Shown one piece after another: positions 49,905 through 60,083 of a stretch of 64,000 bases of DNA. Source of the stretch: Microbacterium oleivorans NBRC 103075. GTDB taxonomy: Bacteria > Actinomycetota > Actinomycetes > Actinomycetales > Microbacteriaceae. The notes below the pieces were generated by a model, which was not told where the DNA came from, made no database searches, and saw only the letters and a program-made list of their open reading frames with translations. The stretch lies in the NCBI RefSeq assembly GCF_001552475.1, contig NZ_BCRG01000009.1:1-64000 (forward strand), read 5' to 3'. Position 1 is the first letter of the stretch. Every line of letters begins with the position of its first letter. The position numbers were made by a program, and so were the translations under genes.

Positions 49905-50658
49905 TGGGACAGAAGGTCAACCCGTACGGCTTCCGCCTCGGCATCACCACCGACCACGTCTCGCGTTGGTTCTCGGACTCCACCAAGCCCGGTCAGCGTT
50001 ACGCCGACTACGTGGCGGAGGACGTCAAGATCCGTCGCCTCCTGACGACGTCGCTCGACCGTGCCGGCGTGAGCAACATCGAGATCGAGCGCACGCGGGA
50101 CCGCGTTCGCGTCGACATCCACACCGCCCGTCCGGGCATCGTGATCGGCCGCCGTGGCGCCGAGGCCGAGCGCATCCGCGCCGACCTCGAGAAGCTCACG
50201 AGCAAGCAGATCCAGCTGAACATCCTCGAGGTCAAGAACCCCGAGGCCGACGCTCAGCTGGTCGCTCAGGGCATCGCCGAGCAGCTCTCCGCTCGTGTGG
50301 CTTTCCGCCGCGCGATGCGTAAGGGTCTGCAGGGTGCTCAGCGCGCCGGTGCCAAGGGTGTCCGCATCCAGGTCTCCGGCCGTCTCGGCGGCGCCGAGAT
50401 GAGCCGTTCGGAGTTCTACCGCGAAGGCCGTGTGCCCCTGCACACGCTCCGCGCGAACATCGACTACGGCTTCTACGAGGCCAAGACCACCTTCGGCCGC
50501 ATCGGTGTGAAGGTCTGGATCTACAAGGGCGACCTCACCAACAAGGAGCTCGCTCGCGAGCAGGCCAACGCACCGAAGTCCCGTCGTGATGACCGTGGCG
50601 GCGACCGTCGCCGTGGCCCCCGCAACGAGGCCCCCGTCGCAGAAGGAGCGTCAGCCTG

Positions 50659-50659
<1 letters not shown>
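49904..50659 (+). CDS. rpsC: Ribosomal protein S3
   Basis: 251 residues. [18 protein letters not shown] opens the protein; the KH domain contains [20 protein letters not shown] (GxxG-type loop) and the C-terminal half [22 protein letters not shown] sequence. S3 lies at the mRNA entry tunnel and has helicase activity with S4 and S5. The C-terminus is an Arg/Asp/Gly-rich tail. Overlaps rplP by one base (TGATG). Confidence 0.97.
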
Positions 50660-51077
<418 letters not shown>

Positions 51078-51078
<1 letters not shown>

Positions 51079-51392
51079 TGGCTGTCGGCACCAAGACGCT
51101 CGCCCCGAGCGAGCTGGACACATTCGAAGACCAGCGCCTCGTGGAGGAGCTGCGCAAGGCCAAGGAAGAGCTGTTCAACCTGCGCTTCCAGTCGGCTACG
51201 GGCCAGCTCGAGAGCCACGGCCGCATCCGTGCGGTCAAGCGCGACATCGCGCGGCTCTACACCGTCATCCGTGAGCGGGAGCTCGGCATCCGTGCCACGC
51301 CCGCTCCGGTAGAGGCGGCCACGAAGGCGAAGAAGACCAAGGCCAAGAAGGCGGACGAGTCCGCTGAGGCCGTGAAGGAAGAGGCCGAGTGA
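51078..51392 (+). CDS. rpmC: Ribosomal protein L29 with C-terminal extension
   Basis: 104 residues, against the usual 60-75. The core (about 1-70) has [20 protein letters not shown] and the helical hairpin; the last 30 residues are an Ala/Lys/Glu tail ([20 protein letters not shown]). L29 sits near the tunnel exit beside L23. One-base overlap with both neighbours (TAATG, TGATG). Confidence 0.96.
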
Positions 51393-51757
51393 TGGCTGAG
51401 ACCACCAAGAAGGCTCCTGCCAAGAAGGCAGCACCTGCCGCTGAGGCCCCCAAGGTCGAGGCTCAGGGCCACGAGTCGTCCGAGCACGACGTCCGCGACG
51501 TCAACGCCCGCGGTTACCGCAAGTCGCGCCGCGGCTACGTCGTCAGCGACAAGATGGACAAGACGATCGTCGTCGAGGTTGAGGACCGCATCAAGCACCC
51601 CCTCTACGGCAAGGTCATCCGCCGCACGTCGAAGGTGAAGGCTCACGATGAGTCGAACGCCGCCGGCATCGGCGACCTCGTCCTCATCAACGAGACCCGT
51701 CCGCTCAGCGCCACGAAGCGCTGGCGCCTGGTCGAGATTCTCGAGAAGGCGAAGTAA
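51392..51757 (+). CDS. rpsQ: Ribosomal protein S17 with N-terminal extension
   Basis: 121 residues from ATG 51392; a GTG three bases upstream is also possible. Residues 1 to about 40 are an Ala/Lys/Glu extension ([17 protein letters not shown]) absent from most S17 proteins; the OB-fold core shows [19 protein letters not shown] and [15 protein letters not shown]17 is a primary 16S rRNA binder. Last gene of the S10 group, three bases before rplN. Confidence 0.96.
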   Translation: MAETTKKAPAKKAAPAAEAPKVEAQGHESSEHDVRDVNARGYRKSRRGYVVSDKMDKTIVVEVEDRIKHPLYGKVIRRTSKVKAHDESNAAGIGDLVLINETRPLSATKRWRLVEILEKAK

Positions 51758-51760
51758 GAA

Positions 51761-52129
51761 ATGATCCAGAACGAGTCTCGCCTCAAGGTCGCCGACAACA
51801 CCGGCGCCAAGGAACTCCTCACGATCCGCGTCCTCGGTGGCTCCAGCCGCCGTTACGCGGGCGTGGGCGATGTCATCGTGGCGACCGTCAAGGACGCGAT
51901 CCCCGGCGGCAACGTCAAGAAGGGCGACGTCGTCAAGGCGGTCATCGTCCGTACCGTCAAGTCGACCCGTCGTCCCGACGGTTCGTACATCAAGTTCGAC
52001 GAGAACGCCGCCGTCATCCTGAAGAACGACGGGGAGCCCCGCGGCACCCGCATCTTCGGACCGGTCGGTCGTGAGCTTCGCGACAAGAAGTTCATGAAGA
52101 TCGTCTCGCTGGCACCGGAGGTCATCTGA
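51761..52129 (+). CDS. rplN: Ribosomal protein L14
   Basis: 122 residues; [20 protein letters not shown] and the [16 protein letters not shown] region are canonical. L14 forms intersubunit bridges and is the RsfS silencing-factor site. Two bases before rplX. Confidence 0.98.
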   Translation: MIQNESRLKVADNTGAKELLTIRVLGGSSRRYAGVGDVIVATVKDAIPGGNVKKGDVVKAVIVRTVKSTRRPDGSYIKFDENAAVILKNDGEPRGTRIFGPVGRELRDKKFMKIVSLAPEVI

Positions 52130-52131
52130 TC

Positions 52132-52491
52132 ATGGCGCACATCAAGAAGGGTGACCTGGTTCAGGTCATCAGCGGCCGCAAGCAGGACAAGGGCGGCGAC
52201 CGTGGCAAGCAGGGCGAGGTCCTCGAGGTCCTCGTCGAGCAGAACCGCGTCGTTGTGCAGGGCGTGAACTACGTCACCAAGCACAGCCGCGTGGGCCAGT
52301 CGCAGCGCGGCACCAAGACGGGCGGCATCGAGACGATGGAAGCCCCGATCCATATCTCCAACGTGGCGCTGGTCGACCCGTCGACCAAGAAGCCGACCCG
52401 TGTCGGCCACCGCGTCGAGGAGCGGACCAAGGACGGCGTCAAGCGCACCGTTCGCGTCCGTTACGCCAAGAAGAGCGGCAAGGACCTCTGA
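52132..52491 (+). CDS. rplX: Ribosomal protein L24
   Basis: 119 residues. The KOW motif [21 protein letters not shown] opens the protein, then [20 protein letters not shown]. An assembly initiator of the 50S subunit near the tunnel exit. Two bases before rplE. Confidence 0.97.
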   Translation: MAHIKKGDLVQVISGRKQDKGGDRGKQGEVLEVLVEQNRVVVQGVNYVTKHSRVGQSQRGTKTGGIETMEAPIHISNVALVDPSTKKPTRVGHRVEERTKDGVKRTVRVRYAKKSGKDL

Positions 52492-52493
52492 AC

Positions 52494-53084
52494 ATGAGCA
52501 ACGCAACTGCCGCGGAGGCTGGCAAGATCCAGCCCCGCCTGAAGCAGAAGTACCAGGCCGAGATCAAGAAGGCCCTGCAGGAAGAGTTCGGTTACGCGAA
52601 CGTCATGCAGATCCCCGGTCTCGTCAAGGTCGTCGTCAACACCGGTGTCGGTGAGGCTGCGCGCGACAGCAAGGTGATCGATGGTGCGGTCGACGACCTC
52701 ACCAAGATCACCGGTCAGAAGCCGGTCGTCACCAAGGCCCGCAAGTCCATCGCGCAGTTCAAGCTGCGCGAGGGTCAGCCCATCGGTGCCCACGTCACCC
52801 TCCGCGGTGACCGCGCGTGGGAGTTCGTCGACCGCCTCGTCAACCTCGCCCTGCCCCGCATCCGCGACTTCCGCGGTCTGTCGGCCAAGCAGTTCGACGG
52901 CAACGGCAACTACACCTTCGGTCTCCAGGAGCAGTCCGTGTTCCACGAGATCAACCAGGACAAGATCGACCGCGTTCGCGGTTTCGACATCACGATCGTC
53001 ACGACGGCGAAGACGGATGACGAGGGTCGGGCGCTTCTCAAGCACCTGGGCTTCCCGTTCAAGTCGGCTGACGCTCAGGCGTGA
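52494..53084 (+). CDS. rplE: Ribosomal protein L5
   Basis: 196 residues; [40 protein letters not shown] and [20 protein letters not shown] are conserved. L5 binds 5S rRNA and the P-site tRNA elbow. A hairpin and 134-base gap follow, where many bacteria carry the S14 gene. Confidence 0.98.
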   Translation: MSNATAAEAGKIQPRLKQKYQAEIKKALQEEFGYANVMQIPGLVKVVVNTGVGEAARDSKVIDGAVDDLTKITGQKPVVTKARKSIAQFKLREGQPIGAHVTLRGDRAWEFVDRLVNLALPRIRDFRGLSAKQFDGNGNYTFGLQEQSVFHEINQDKIDRVRGFDITIVTTAKTDDEGRALLKHLGFPFKSADAQA

Positions 53085-53099
53085 TCCGATAAGATCGAT

Positions 53100-53133
53100 C
53101 GTTCGGCCTCGGGGCGTGCTCCGGGGCCGAACG
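53100..53133 (+). terminator. Hairpin between rplE and rpsH
   Basis: CGTTCGGCC (53100-53108) pairs with GGCCGAACG (53125-53133); the loop holds further GC pairing. It ends 16 bases after... the rplE stop region and lies in place of a missing rpsN. No U-run; may be an attenuator. Confidence 0.6.
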
Positions 53134-53218
53134 ACTGCACAACTGAATATTGATCATTCATAGAAGGTCGCCTGTCGTGTAACGGCAGTCGAAACCTCGT
53201 GACTAAAGGAACACACTT
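53134..53218 (+). promoter_or_regulatory. rpsH leader
   Basis: An AT-richer segment with GCACAACTGAATAT at its start and GTGACTAAAGGAACACA just before the ATG. The latter matches the rpoA leader (GTGACTGAAAGGAACACA) almost exactly. It probably contains a promoter, but no clear pair of hexamers is seen. Confidence 0.4.
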
Positions 53219-53617
53219 ATGACGATGACAGACCCGGTCGCAGACATGCTGACCCGTCTGCGCAACGCGAACTCCGCGCACCACGACTCCGTCGCGCTGC
53301 CGAGCTCGAAGCTCAAGACGCACATCGCCGAGATCCTCCAGCAGGAGGGCTTCATCTCCGGCTGGGAGGTTTCCGACGCTCGTGTCGGCCAGACCCTCAC
53401 ACTGACCCTGAAGTACGGCCCGAACCGCGAGCGGTCGATCGTCGGCATCAAGCGCGTCTCGAAGCCCGGCCTTCGCGTGTACGCAAAGTCGAACGAGCTT
53501 CCCAAGGTCCTCGGTGGCCTCGGTGTCGCGATCCTGTCCACCTCCTCTGGCCTCCTCACGGACCGCCAGGCTGAGCAGAAGGGCGTCGGCGGGGAAGTCC
53601 TCGCCTACGTGTGGTGA
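53219..53617 (+). CDS. rpsH: Ribosomal protein S8
   Basis: 132 residues; [20 protein letters not shown] and the C-terminal [17 protein letters not shown] are canonical. AAAGGA lies ten bases before the ATG. S8 is a central-domain 16S rRNA binder and in E. coli represses the spc operon. First gene after the rplE hairpin, so the spc genes from here may be separately controlled. Confidence 0.98.
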   Translation: MTMTDPVADMLTRLRNANSAHHDSVALPSSKLKTHIAEILQQEGFISGWEVSDARVGQTLTLTLKYGPNRERSIVGIKRVSKPGLRVYAKSNELPKVLGGLGVAILSTSSGLLTDRQAEQKGVGGEVLAYVW

Positions 53618-53623
53618 TCTGAC

Positions 53624-54160
53624 ATGTCGCGTATTGGACGACTTCCCATCGACATCCCCGCCGGCGTGACCGTTTCGGTCTCCGGCCAGGACGTCGCAGT
53701 CAAGGGCCCCAAGGGCGAGCTCTCGCTCACCGTGGCGCAGCCCATCGAGGTCAAGGTCGAAGAGAACCAGGTTCTGGTCTCCCGCCCCGACGACGAGCGC
53801 GAATCCCGCTCGCTCCACGGGCTCACCCGCACCCTCATCAACAACAACATCATCGGCGTGACCCAGGGCTACACCAAGGGCCTCGAGGTCGTCGGTACCG
53901 GTTACCGCGTCGCTCAGAAGGGGTCGTCGGTCGAGTTCGCACTCGGCTTCTCGCACCCTGTTCTGGTTGAGGCTCCGGCGGGCATCACGCTCACCGTCGA
54001 GGGCAACAACAAGGTGACCGTGGCCGGCATCGACAAGCAGGCCGTCGGCGAGGCCGCCGCCAACATCCGCAAGATCCGTAAGCCGGAGCCCTACAAGGGC
54101 AAGGGTGTGCGGTACGCGGGCGAGGTCGTTCGCCGCAAGGCCGGAAAGAGTGGTAAGTAA
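53624..54160 (+). CDS. rplF: Ribosomal protein L6
   Basis: 178 residues; [19 protein letters not shown] and the C-terminal [19 protein letters not shown] loop near the sarcin-ricin region. Two tandem alpha/beta domains as usual. Two bases before rplR. Confidence 0.98.
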   Translation: MSRIGRLPIDIPAGVTVSVSGQDVAVKGPKGELSLTVAQPIEVKVEENQVLVSRPDDERESRSLHGLTRTLINNNIIGVTQGYTKGLEVVGTGYRVAQKGSSVEFALGFSHPVLVEAPAGITLTVEGNNKVTVAGIDKQAVGEAAANIRKIRKPEPYKGKGVRYAGEVVRRKAGKSGK

Positions 54161-54162
54161 CC

Positions 54163-54522
54163 ATGGCTCTTAAGTCGAAGTCCGACGCACGTTCGCGTCG
54201 CCACCTCCGTCTTCGCAAGAAGATCGTGGGCACCGAGGTGCGTCCGCGCCTCGTCGTGACCCGTTCCGCCCGCCACGTCTTCGTTCAGCTCGTCGACGAC
54301 AGCAAGGGCACCACGCTGGCCTCCGCCTCGACCCTCGAGTCGGGTCTGCGCACGTTCGACGGTGACAAGACCGCCAAGGCCCGCAAGGTCGGCGAACTCG
54401 TTGCTGAGCGTGCCAAGGCTGCCGGCATCGAGACGGTCGTGTTCGACCGCGGCGGCAACCGCTACGCGGGCCGCGTCGCTGCGATCGCCGATGGCGCTCG
54501 CGAAGGAGGTCTGAACCTGTGA
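54163..54522 (+). CDS. rplR: Ribosomal protein L18
   Basis: 119 residues; basic N-terminus [17 protein letters not shown] and [20 protein letters not shown] at the C-terminus. Binds 5S rRNA with L5. Overlaps the rpsE start by four bases. Confidence 0.97.
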   Translation: MALKSKSDARSRRHLRLRKKIVGTEVRPRLVVTRSARHVFVQLVDDSKGTTLASASTLESGLRTFDGDKTAKARKVGELVAERAKAAGIETVVFDRGGNRYAGRVAAIADGAREGGLNL

Positions 54523-55205
54523 CCGAGAACAAGGAGAACGAAGTGACCGCGACCGAGCAGCCCGCTGCGGCTGCGGCTACGGCCGAGGCTCCCGCCGAGC
54601 GTGAGCGCGAGCCGCGCCGCGGTGGCCGCGAGCGCAGCCAGACCCGCGACCGCAACTCGCGCGACCGGGGCGACAACCAGTTCCTCGAGCGCGTCGTCAC
54701 GATCAACCGTGTGTCCAAGGTCGTCAAGGGTGGTCGTCGCTTCAGCTTCACCGCGCTCGTCGTCGTGGGCGATGGCAACGGTCTCGTCGGCGTCGGCTAC
54801 GGCAAGGCGCGCGAAGTCCCCCTCGCCATCTCCAAGGGTGTCGAAGAGGCCAAGCGCAACTTCTTCCGGGTGCCGCGCGTCGGCTCCAGCATCCCCCACC
54901 CCGTCCAGGGTGAGGCTGCTGCCGGTGTCGTGCTGCTCCGTCCGGCTGCTGCCGGTACCGGTGTTATCGCCGGTGGTCCGGTTCGCGCCGTCCTCGAGTG
55001 CGCCGGCATCCACGACGTGCTGTCGAAGTCGCTGGGTTCGTCGAACACGATCAACATCGTGCACGCGACCGTCGCAGCGCTGAAGCAGCTCGAAGAGCCG
55101 CGCGCCGTCGCCGCTCGTCGTGGTCTCGACTTCGACCAGGTCGCGCCTGCGCGTCTGGTCCGTGCCGAGGCTGACGCCGTCAAGGCTGCAAAGGTGGGTG
55201 CATGA
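54519..55205 (+). CDS. rpsE: Ribosomal protein S5 with N-terminal extension
   Basis: 228 residues from GTG 54519, which has AAGGAGG nine bases upstream; a second in-frame GTG at 54543 also has AAGGAG, so tandem starts are possible. Residues 1 to about 50 are an Ala/Glu/Arg-rich extension; the core has [20 protein letters not shown] and the S5 fold with [21 protein letters not shown]5 guards mRNA entry and decoding accuracy. Overlaps rpmD. Confidence 0.96.
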   Translation: MTENKENEVTATEQPAAAAATAEAPAEREREPRRGGRERSQTRDRNSRDRGDNQFLERVVTINRVSKVVKGGRRFSFTALVVVGDGNGLVGVGYGKAREVPLAISKGVEEAKRNFFRVPRVGSSIPHPVQGEAAAGVVLLRPAAAGTGVIAGGPVRAVLECAGIHDVLSKSLGSSNTINIVHATVAALKQLEEPRAVAARRGLDFDQVAPARLVRAEADAVKAAKVGA

Positions 55206-55390
55206 TGGCTGCTCGTCTGAAGGTGACCCAGGTCAAGTCCAAGGTGAGCGAAAAGCAGAACCAGCGTGACACGCTGCGTTCGCTCGGTCTGAAGCGGATC
55301 AACGACTCCGTCGTTCGTCCCGATGACGCGCAGACGCGCGGTTACATCAAGACCGTCGCGCACCTCGTGAAGGTTGAGGAGATCGACTGA
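55205..55390 (+). CDS. rpmD: Ribosomal protein L30
   Basis: 61 residues from ATG 55205 (M-A-A-R-L-K); an ATG three bases upstream adds one Met. [20 protein letters not shown] and [14 protein letters not shown] are the family core. A small 50S protein present only in some bacteria. Joined to rpsE and rplO by overlapping start/stop codons. Confidence 0.97.
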   Translation: MAARLKVTQVKSKVSEKQNQRDTLRSLGLKRINDSVVRPDDAQTRGYIKTVAHLVKVEEID

Positions 55391-55950
55391 TGGCTGAGAA
55401 CAAGGACGAGACGGTCGAGACCGTCGAGCCCAAGGCCAAGAAGCCGGCAACCCGTAAGGCTGCGGCCAAGCCCGCTGCCGACAAGGCTGCCCCGAAGAAG
55501 GATGCAGCGCGCCCCGGCGTGCTGAAGGTCCACCACCTGCGTCCGGTCCCCGGCGCCAACGTCGCGAAGACCCGTGTCGGTCGCGGTGAGGGTTCCAAGG
55601 GTAAGACGTCGGGCCGCGGTACCAAGGGTACGAAGGCTCGTTACCAGGTCAAGGTGGGCTTCGAGGGCGGGCAGATGCCCCTCCACATGCGTACGCCGAA
55701 GCTGCGCGGGTTCAAGAACCCGTTCCGCGTCGAGTACCAGGTGGTCAACCTCGACAAGCTCGCGGAGCTGTACCCCAATGGTGGCGACGTCACCATCACG
55801 GATCTGGTCGCCAAGGGCGCCGTCCGCAAGAACGAGAAGGTCAAGGTGCTCGGCACCGGCGACATCTCGGTCGCGCTGACGGTCTCCGTCGACAAGGTCT
55901 CGGGATCGGCCGAGCAGAAGATCGTCGCCGCTGGCGGTTCGATCAAGTAA
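55390..55950 (+). CDS. rplO: Ribosomal protein L15 with N-terminal extension
   Basis: 186 residues. About 40 N-terminal residues are a Lys/Ala/Glu extension ([20 protein letters not shown]). The core begins [20 protein letters not shown] and has [20 protein letters not shown], the long RNA-binding arm. A late-assembly 50S protein. Followed by a clean terminator, so secY is a separate unit. Confidence 0.96.
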   Translation: MAENKDETVETVEPKAKKPATRKAAAKPAADKAAPKKDAARPGVLKVHHLRPVPGANVAKTRVGRGEGSKGKTSGRGTKGTKARYQVKVGFEGGQMPLHMRTPKLRGFKNPFRVEYQVVNLDKLAELYPNGGDVTITDLVAKGAVRKNEKVKVLGTGDISVALTVSVDKVSGSAEQKIVAAGGSIK

Positions 55951-55959
55951 TCACGTGCC

Positions 55960-55987
55960 AGGGGCCGGAGGGTAACCTCCGGCCCCT
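55960..55987 (+). terminator. Terminator after rplO
   Basis: AGGGGCCGGAGG (55960-55971) pairs perfectly with CCTCCGGCCCCT (55976-55987) around GTAA, a GNRA-type tetraloop; nine bases after the stop. Confidence 0.8.
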
Positions 55988-56050
55988 GTTGCCGTATGTT
56001 GGAATGCGGCGCGCCCCGACGCGCCCGGCATCCCACTGGAGGAAATCCCT

Positions 56051-57376
56051 TTGTTCAGCGCTATTGCGCGGGTCTTCCGCACTCCGGATCTCCGTCGGAA
56101 GATCGGCTTCACGCTCGGCATCATCGCCATCTACCGATTCGGCGCGCACATCCCGGCTCCGTTCGTCGACTTCCCGAACGTGAAGACCTGCCTGGACCAG
56201 TCCGGGTCCACCGAGGGGCTCCTCTCGCTCGTCAACCTGTTCTCGGGTGGCGCGCTGTTGCAGCTGTCGATCTTCGCCCTCGGCGTCATGCCGTACATCA
56301 CGGGCACGATCATCGTGCAGCTCCTGCGCGTCGTGATCCCCCACTTCGAGACGCTGTACAAGGAAGGCCAGGCCGGACAGGCCAAGCTGACCCAGTACAC
56401 CCGCTACCTGACGATCGCGCTGGCGCTGCTGCAGTCGACCACCCTCGTCACCGTGGCCCGCTCGGGTCAGCTCTTCGGTATCACCGGTGTCCCCGAGTGC
56501 CAGCAGCTCCTTACCGACGAGGCGTGGTGGGCACAGCTGCTCATGATCGTCACGCTGACCGCCGGTACCGGTCTCATCATGTGGATGGCCGAGCTCGTCA
56601 CCGAGCGCGGCATCGGCAACGGCATGTCGCTGCTCATCTTCACCTCGATCGCCGCGACCTTCCCCTCCGCTCTGTGGAGCATCGCCGTCGCGCGCAGCTT
56701 CGAGATCTTCCTCCTCGTCCTCGCCGTCGGCATCGCGACGGTCGCGCTCGTCGTCTTCGTCGAGCAGTCCCAGCGACGCATCCCGGTGCAGTACGCCAAG
56801 CGGATGGTGGGTCGTCGGACGCTCGGCGGGAGCAACACCTACATCCCGATCAAGGTCAACATGGCCGGCGTCGTGCCCGTCATCTTCGCCTCGTCGCTCC
56901 TGTACATCCCCGCCCTCATCGCGCAGTTCAACGCGAACCCGGCCGCGAACGGTAGCGTGCCGGGCTGGGTCTCGTGGATCCAGGCCAACTTCGTCAACGG
57001 CGACCACCCGCTCTACATGGCGGTGTACTTCCTGCTCATCATCGGGTTCACCTACTTCTACGTCGCGATCACGTTCAACCCTGTCGAGGTCGCCGACAAC
57101 ATGAAGAAGTACGGCGGGTTCATCCCCGGCATCCGTGCGGGTCGCCCGACCGCGGAGTACCTCGACTACGTCCTGACCCGCATCACCCTGCCGGGTTCCA
57201 TCTACCTGGGCCTCATCGCCCTGCTTCCGCTCCTCGCACTCGCGACGGTCGGCGCCAACCAGAACTTCCCGTTCGGTGGCGCCTCGATCCTGATCATCGT
57301 CGGTGTCGGTCTTGAGACGGTGAAGCAGATCGACGCCCAGCTCCAGCAGCGCCACTACGAAGGACTCCTCCGATGA
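56051..57376 (+). CDS. secY: Protein translocase subunit SecY
   Basis: 441 residues from TTG 56051, with GGAGGAAA upstream. Ten membrane helices form the SecYEG channel for protein export. Opening FSAIARVFRTPDLRRKIGFT and the plug/lateral gate region are typical; NGMSLLIFTSIAA and the cytoplasmic loop RRIPVQYAKRMVGRR contact SecA and ribosome. Overlaps adk by four bases, the standard secY-adk-map arrangement. Confidence 0.97.
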   Translation: MFSAIARVFRTPDLRRKIGFTLGIIAIYRFGAHIPAPFVDFPNVKTCLDQSGSTEGLLSLVNLFSGGALLQLSIFALGVMPYITGTIIVQLLRVVIPHFETLYKEGQAGQAKLTQYTRYLTIALALLQSTTLVTVARSGQLFGITGVPECQQLLTDEAWWAQLLMIVTLTAGTGLIMWMAELVTERGIGNGMSLLIFTSIAATFPSALWSIAVARSFEIFLLVLAVGIATVALVVFVEQSQRRIPVQYAKRMVGRRTLGGSNTYIPIKVNMAGVVPVIFASSLLYIPALIAQFNANPAANGSVPGWVSWIQANFVNGDHPLYMAVYFLLIIGFTYFYVAITFNPVEVADNMKKYGGFIPGIRAGRPTAEYLDYVLTRITLPGSIYLGLIALLPLLALATVGANQNFPFGGASILIIVGVGLETVKQIDAQLQQRHYEGLLR

Positions 57377-57966
57377 CGCAGACCCCCGCCCGCCTCCTGA
57401 TCATCGGCCCGCAAGGTTCGGGCAAGGGGACGCAGGGGGCCCGGATCGCCGATCTCCTCGGCATCCCGACCATCTCGACTGGTGACGTGTTCCGTGCGAA
57501 TGTGAAGGACGGCACGGAGCTGGGCCTGAAGGTCAAGGCACTGATCGATGCCGGCGACCTTGTGCCGGACGACCTGACGAGTGAGATCGTGCGCGACCGC
57601 CTGGCGCAGGAGGATGCCGCGGAGGGCTTCCTGCTCGACGGGTACCCGCGAAACCTGGGCCAGGTCGGCGACCTGGATGTGTTCCTCGACAGTCGTGGTG
57701 AGCCGCTCACGGCGGTCATCGAGCTCTCGGTTCCCCGCGACGAGTCGATCGCGCGCCTCTCGCGCCGCGCGGCCGAGCAGGGCCGGGCCGACGACAACGA
57801 GGAGTCGATCGCCAAGCGGCTCTCGATTTACGAGTCCGAGACCGCGCCCATCCTCGACGTCTATCGCGAGCGCGGCATCGTCGACGAGATCGACGGGGTC
57901 GGATCGCTCGACGAGATCACCGAGCGGATCACCGTCGCCCTCGCGGCGCGCGGCATCACCGCCTGA
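57373..57966 (+). CDS. adk: Adenylate kinase
   Basis: 197 residues. P-loop GPQGSGKGTQGARIADLLG near residues 13-31, STGDVFRANV (AMP binding), DGYPRNLGQ, and the short-lid form without the four-cysteine zinc lid. It equilibrates ATP, ADP and AMP. Start overlaps secY; stop overlaps map by one base. Confidence 0.97.
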   Translation: MTQTPARLLIIGPQGSGKGTQGARIADLLGIPTISTGDVFRANVKDGTELGLKVKALIDAGDLVPDDLTSEIVRDRLAQEDAAEGFLLDGYPRNLGQVGDLDVFLDSRGEPLTAVIELSVPRDESIARLSRRAAEQGRADDNEESIAKRLSIYESETAPILDVYRERGIVDEIDGVGSLDEITERITVALAARGITA

Positions 57967-58799
57967 TGGTGTTCCGCCGCTCCATCTACAAGACCCCCGC
58001 CCAGCTGCGCGCGATGGTGGCCCCGGGTCTCATCACCGCTGCTGCTCTGGATGCCGTCCGCCCGGCCGTGCGGGCCGGTGTCACCACCGCCGAGCTCGAC
58101 GCGATCGCCGAGGCCACGATCCTCGCTGCGGGTGCCGAGTCGAACTTCCAGCTCGTCCGCGGGTATCGCCACACGACCTGCATCTCGGTGAACGAGGAGG
58201 TCGTCCACGGCATCCCGGGTGACCGCGTCCTGCAACCGGGTGACATCGTCTCCATCGACTGCGGTGCACAGCTCGACGGCTGGAACGGCGACTCCGCGAT
58301 CACGATCGTCGTGCCCGACCCGGAGCGCCCCGAACTCGTCGCGGCGCGCCAGCGACTGTCGGACGTCACCGAAGGCTCGCTCTGGTCGGGAATCGCGGCC
58401 CTTGCGTCCGCGTCGCGGGTCGGTGAGATCGGCGACGCCGTGCAGACCTACGTCGAATCGTCGGGGGAGGGGTACGGCATCCTCCGCGATTACGTCGGTC
58501 ACGGCATCGGCCGCAAGATGCACGAGGGGCCGACGGTCTTCAACTACCGCGTCGCCGACCTCGGTCCCGAGGTGCGTCCCGGACTGTGCGTCGCGATCGA
58601 ACCGATGATCGTCGGCGGCGACGAAGCGACGCTGGTCGAAGACGACGACTGGACCGTCAGCACGGTCGACGGCACGGACGGCTCCCATTGGGAACATAGC
58701 GTCGCGGTGCACGATGGAGGGATCTGGGTGCTGACTGCGCCCGACGGCGGTGCCGCCGGTCTCGCACCGTTCGGCGTCACCCCGACCCCCATCTCCTGA
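57966..58799 (+). CDS. map: Methionine aminopeptidase, type I
   Basis: 277 residues. Metal ligands are visible in order: SIDCGAQLDGWNGDSAIT (two Asp), GHGIGRKMHEGP (His), IEPMIVGG (Glu) and HWEHSVAV (Glu). It removes the initiator Met from new proteins. Translated from TGATG overlap with adk. The C-terminus carries about 25 extra residues without known role. Confidence 0.97.
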   Translation: MVFRRSIYKTPAQLRAMVAPGLITAAALDAVRPAVRAGVTTAELDAIAEATILAAGAESNFQLVRGYRHTTCISVNEEVVHGIPGDRVLQPGDIVSIDCGAQLDGWNGDSAITIVVPDPERPELVAARQRLSDVTEGSLWSGIAALASASRVGEIGDAVQTYVESSGEGYGILRDYVGHGIGRKMHEGPTVFNYRVADLGPEVRPGLCVAIEPMIVGGDEATLVEDDDWTVSTVDGTDGSHWEHSVAVHDGGIWVLTAPDGGAAGLAPFGVTPTPIS

Positions 58800-58811
58800 G
58801 AGGACACGCAC

Positions 58812-59489
58812 ATGGCCACGGCCGCGCGCAAGACCAACTGGTTCGCCATCTGGATCAGCGTGGGGGTGGTGGTCGTCCTCGTCGGTGTCGTCGCCATCGT
58901 TGCCCTCCTGAACTCGCGCGCCACCGACCCCGGCCCCGTTCCGGCGTCGAGCGGCATCAACCGTGAGACCGGTGCGATCACCTTCGGCAAGGGACCCGAC
59001 AAGGTTTCCACGTACGTCGACTTCATGTGCCCCTACTGCGGCCAGTTCGAGGCGGCCGAGGGCAAGGAGATCGCCAGCCTGGTCGACGAGGGGAAGATCA
59101 CGCTCGAGGTTCACCCGGTCACGATCCTCGACCGTCTGTCGCAGGGCACCGAGTACTCCAGTCGTGCGGCATCCGCTTTCTATGCCGTCGCCGAGGCCGA
59201 CCCCGCGAACTCCTACGCCTTCTTCCGTGCGCTGTACGACAATCAGCCCAAGGAGCAGACTCCGGGTCTCACCGACGATGAGCTCATCACGCTCGCGAAG
59301 GACTCCGGTGTCACGATGACCGCGAAGCTGGAGAAGACGATCAAGGACCACGAGTACGTCGGGTTCGCCCAGGCCCAGAAGCTCCCGGAGGGAGCGACCG
59401 GCACGCCGACGCTGATGGTCAACGACAAGATCGTTCCGGTCACGTACGACCCGAAGGCCGACATCCTCGCGAACCTGACGTCACGCTGA
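58812..59489 (+). CDS. DsbA-like thioredoxin-fold protein, membrane anchored
   Basis: 225 residues. One N-terminal membrane helix (about 9-35, WFAIWISVGVVVVLVG) then a thioredoxin fold with the CPYC active-site pair in VDFMCPYCGQFE near residues 73-84 and the cis-Pro strand TGTPTLMVNDK near 195. A DsbA/DsbG-like insertion of helices lies between. It should catalyse disulfide formation or exchange outside the membrane. The gene is 12 bases after map and ends in a good terminator, so it rides on the secY operon, pairing export with folding. Confidence 0.9.
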   Translation: MATAARKTNWFAIWISVGVVVVLVGVVAIVALLNSRATDPGPVPASSGINRETGAITFGKGPDKVSTYVDFMCPYCGQFEAAEGKEIASLVDEGKITLEVHPVTILDRLSQGTEYSSRAASAFYAVAEADPANSYAFFRALYDNQPKEQTPGLTDDELITLAKDSGVTMTAKLEKTIKDHEYVGFAQAQKLPEGATGTPTLMVNDKIVPVTYDPKADILANLTSR

Positions 59490-59495
59490 CTCGAC

Positions 59496-59522
59496 GACGC
59501 CCCGCCCGAGTGGCGGGGCGTC
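59496..59522 (+). terminator. Terminator after the DsbA-like gene
   Basis: GACGCCCCGC (59496-59505) pairs with GCGGGGCGTC (59513-59522) around a seven-base loop, six bases after the stop. Confidence 0.75.
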
Positions 59523-59533
59523 TCGATATCACG

Positions 59534-59539
59534 TACACT
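59534..59539 (+). promoter_or_regulatory. Probable infA -10 box
   Basis: TACACT, the same hexamer as before tuf, about 95 bases before infA. No obvious -35. The leader holds a CAGACC-gacc-GGTCTG hairpin at 59595-59610. Confidence 0.4.
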
Positions 59540-59628
59540 AAATCTTTGGTGCGTTGCGCCTGTTTCGGCGTGTCACCACAATCCCCACTCACCGCAGACC
59601 GACCGGTCTGCCAACTGTAAGCGAGCGT

Positions 59629-59850
59629 ATGGCCAAGAAAGACGGTGTCATCGAGATCGAGGGCGTGATCTCCGAGGCTTTGCCGAACGCGATGTTCCGC
59701 GTCGAGCTCAGCAACGGTCACAAGGTCCTGGCCACGATCTCCGGAAAGATGCGGCAGAACTACATCCGCATCATCCCCGAGGACCGTGTGGTCGTGGAGC
59801 TCTCGCCCTACGACCTGACCCGCGGCCGCATCGTCTACCGCTACCGCTAG
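59629..59850 (+). CDS. infA: Translation initiation factor IF-1
   Basis: 73 residues from ATG 59629 (M-A-K-K-D-G-V-I). The single OB domain has [20 protein letters not shown] and [20 protein letters not shown]. It blocks the A site during initiation. The longer open frame upstream lies in the leader and is not used. Confidence 0.98.
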   Translation: MAKKDGVIEIEGVISEALPNAMFRVELSNGHKVLATISGKMRQNYIRIIPEDRVVVELSPYDLTRGRIVYRYR

Positions 59851-59915
59851 ACCGGTCGAGAAGTAACGCCTCGCTCCTTCCGGAGCGGCGGCGAAGACAG
59901 CGAATCAGGAACATC

Positions 59916-60032
59916 ATGAAGGTCAACCCCTCCGTCAAGCCCATCTGCGATCACTGCAAGGTCATCCGCCGCCACGGTCGCGTCATGGTCATCTGCAAGT
60001 CGAACCCGCGTCACAAGCAGCGCCAGGGCTGA
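59916..60032 (+). CDS. rpmJ: Ribosomal protein L36, zinc-binding form
   Basis: 38 residues, [15 protein letters not shown] onward, ending NPRHKQRQG. Cys11, Cys14, Cys27 and His33 make the zinc ribbon, so this is the zinc-containing paralogue; a zinc-free copy, if any, is elsewhere. AGGA lies seven bases before the ATG. Between infA and rpsM as in most bacteria. Confidence 0.97.
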   Translation: MKVNPSVKPICDHCKVIRRHGRVMVICKSNPRHKQRQG

Positions 60033-60038
60033 TGGGAT

Positions 60039-60055
60039 GCCGCGCCTCGCGCGGC
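60039..60055 (+). other. Short hairpin after rpmJ
   Basis: GCCGCGC (60039-60045) and GCGCGGC (60049-60055) with a three-base loop, seven bases after the rpmJ stop; possible attenuator. Confidence 0.45.
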
Positions 60056-60083
60056 CCGCAGGCTCACAACTGAACACATAACG

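Noticed and set aside
53085..53218. Search for an S14 gene between rplE and rpsH
   Set aside because: All frames are closed by stops; only a hairpin and leader are present.
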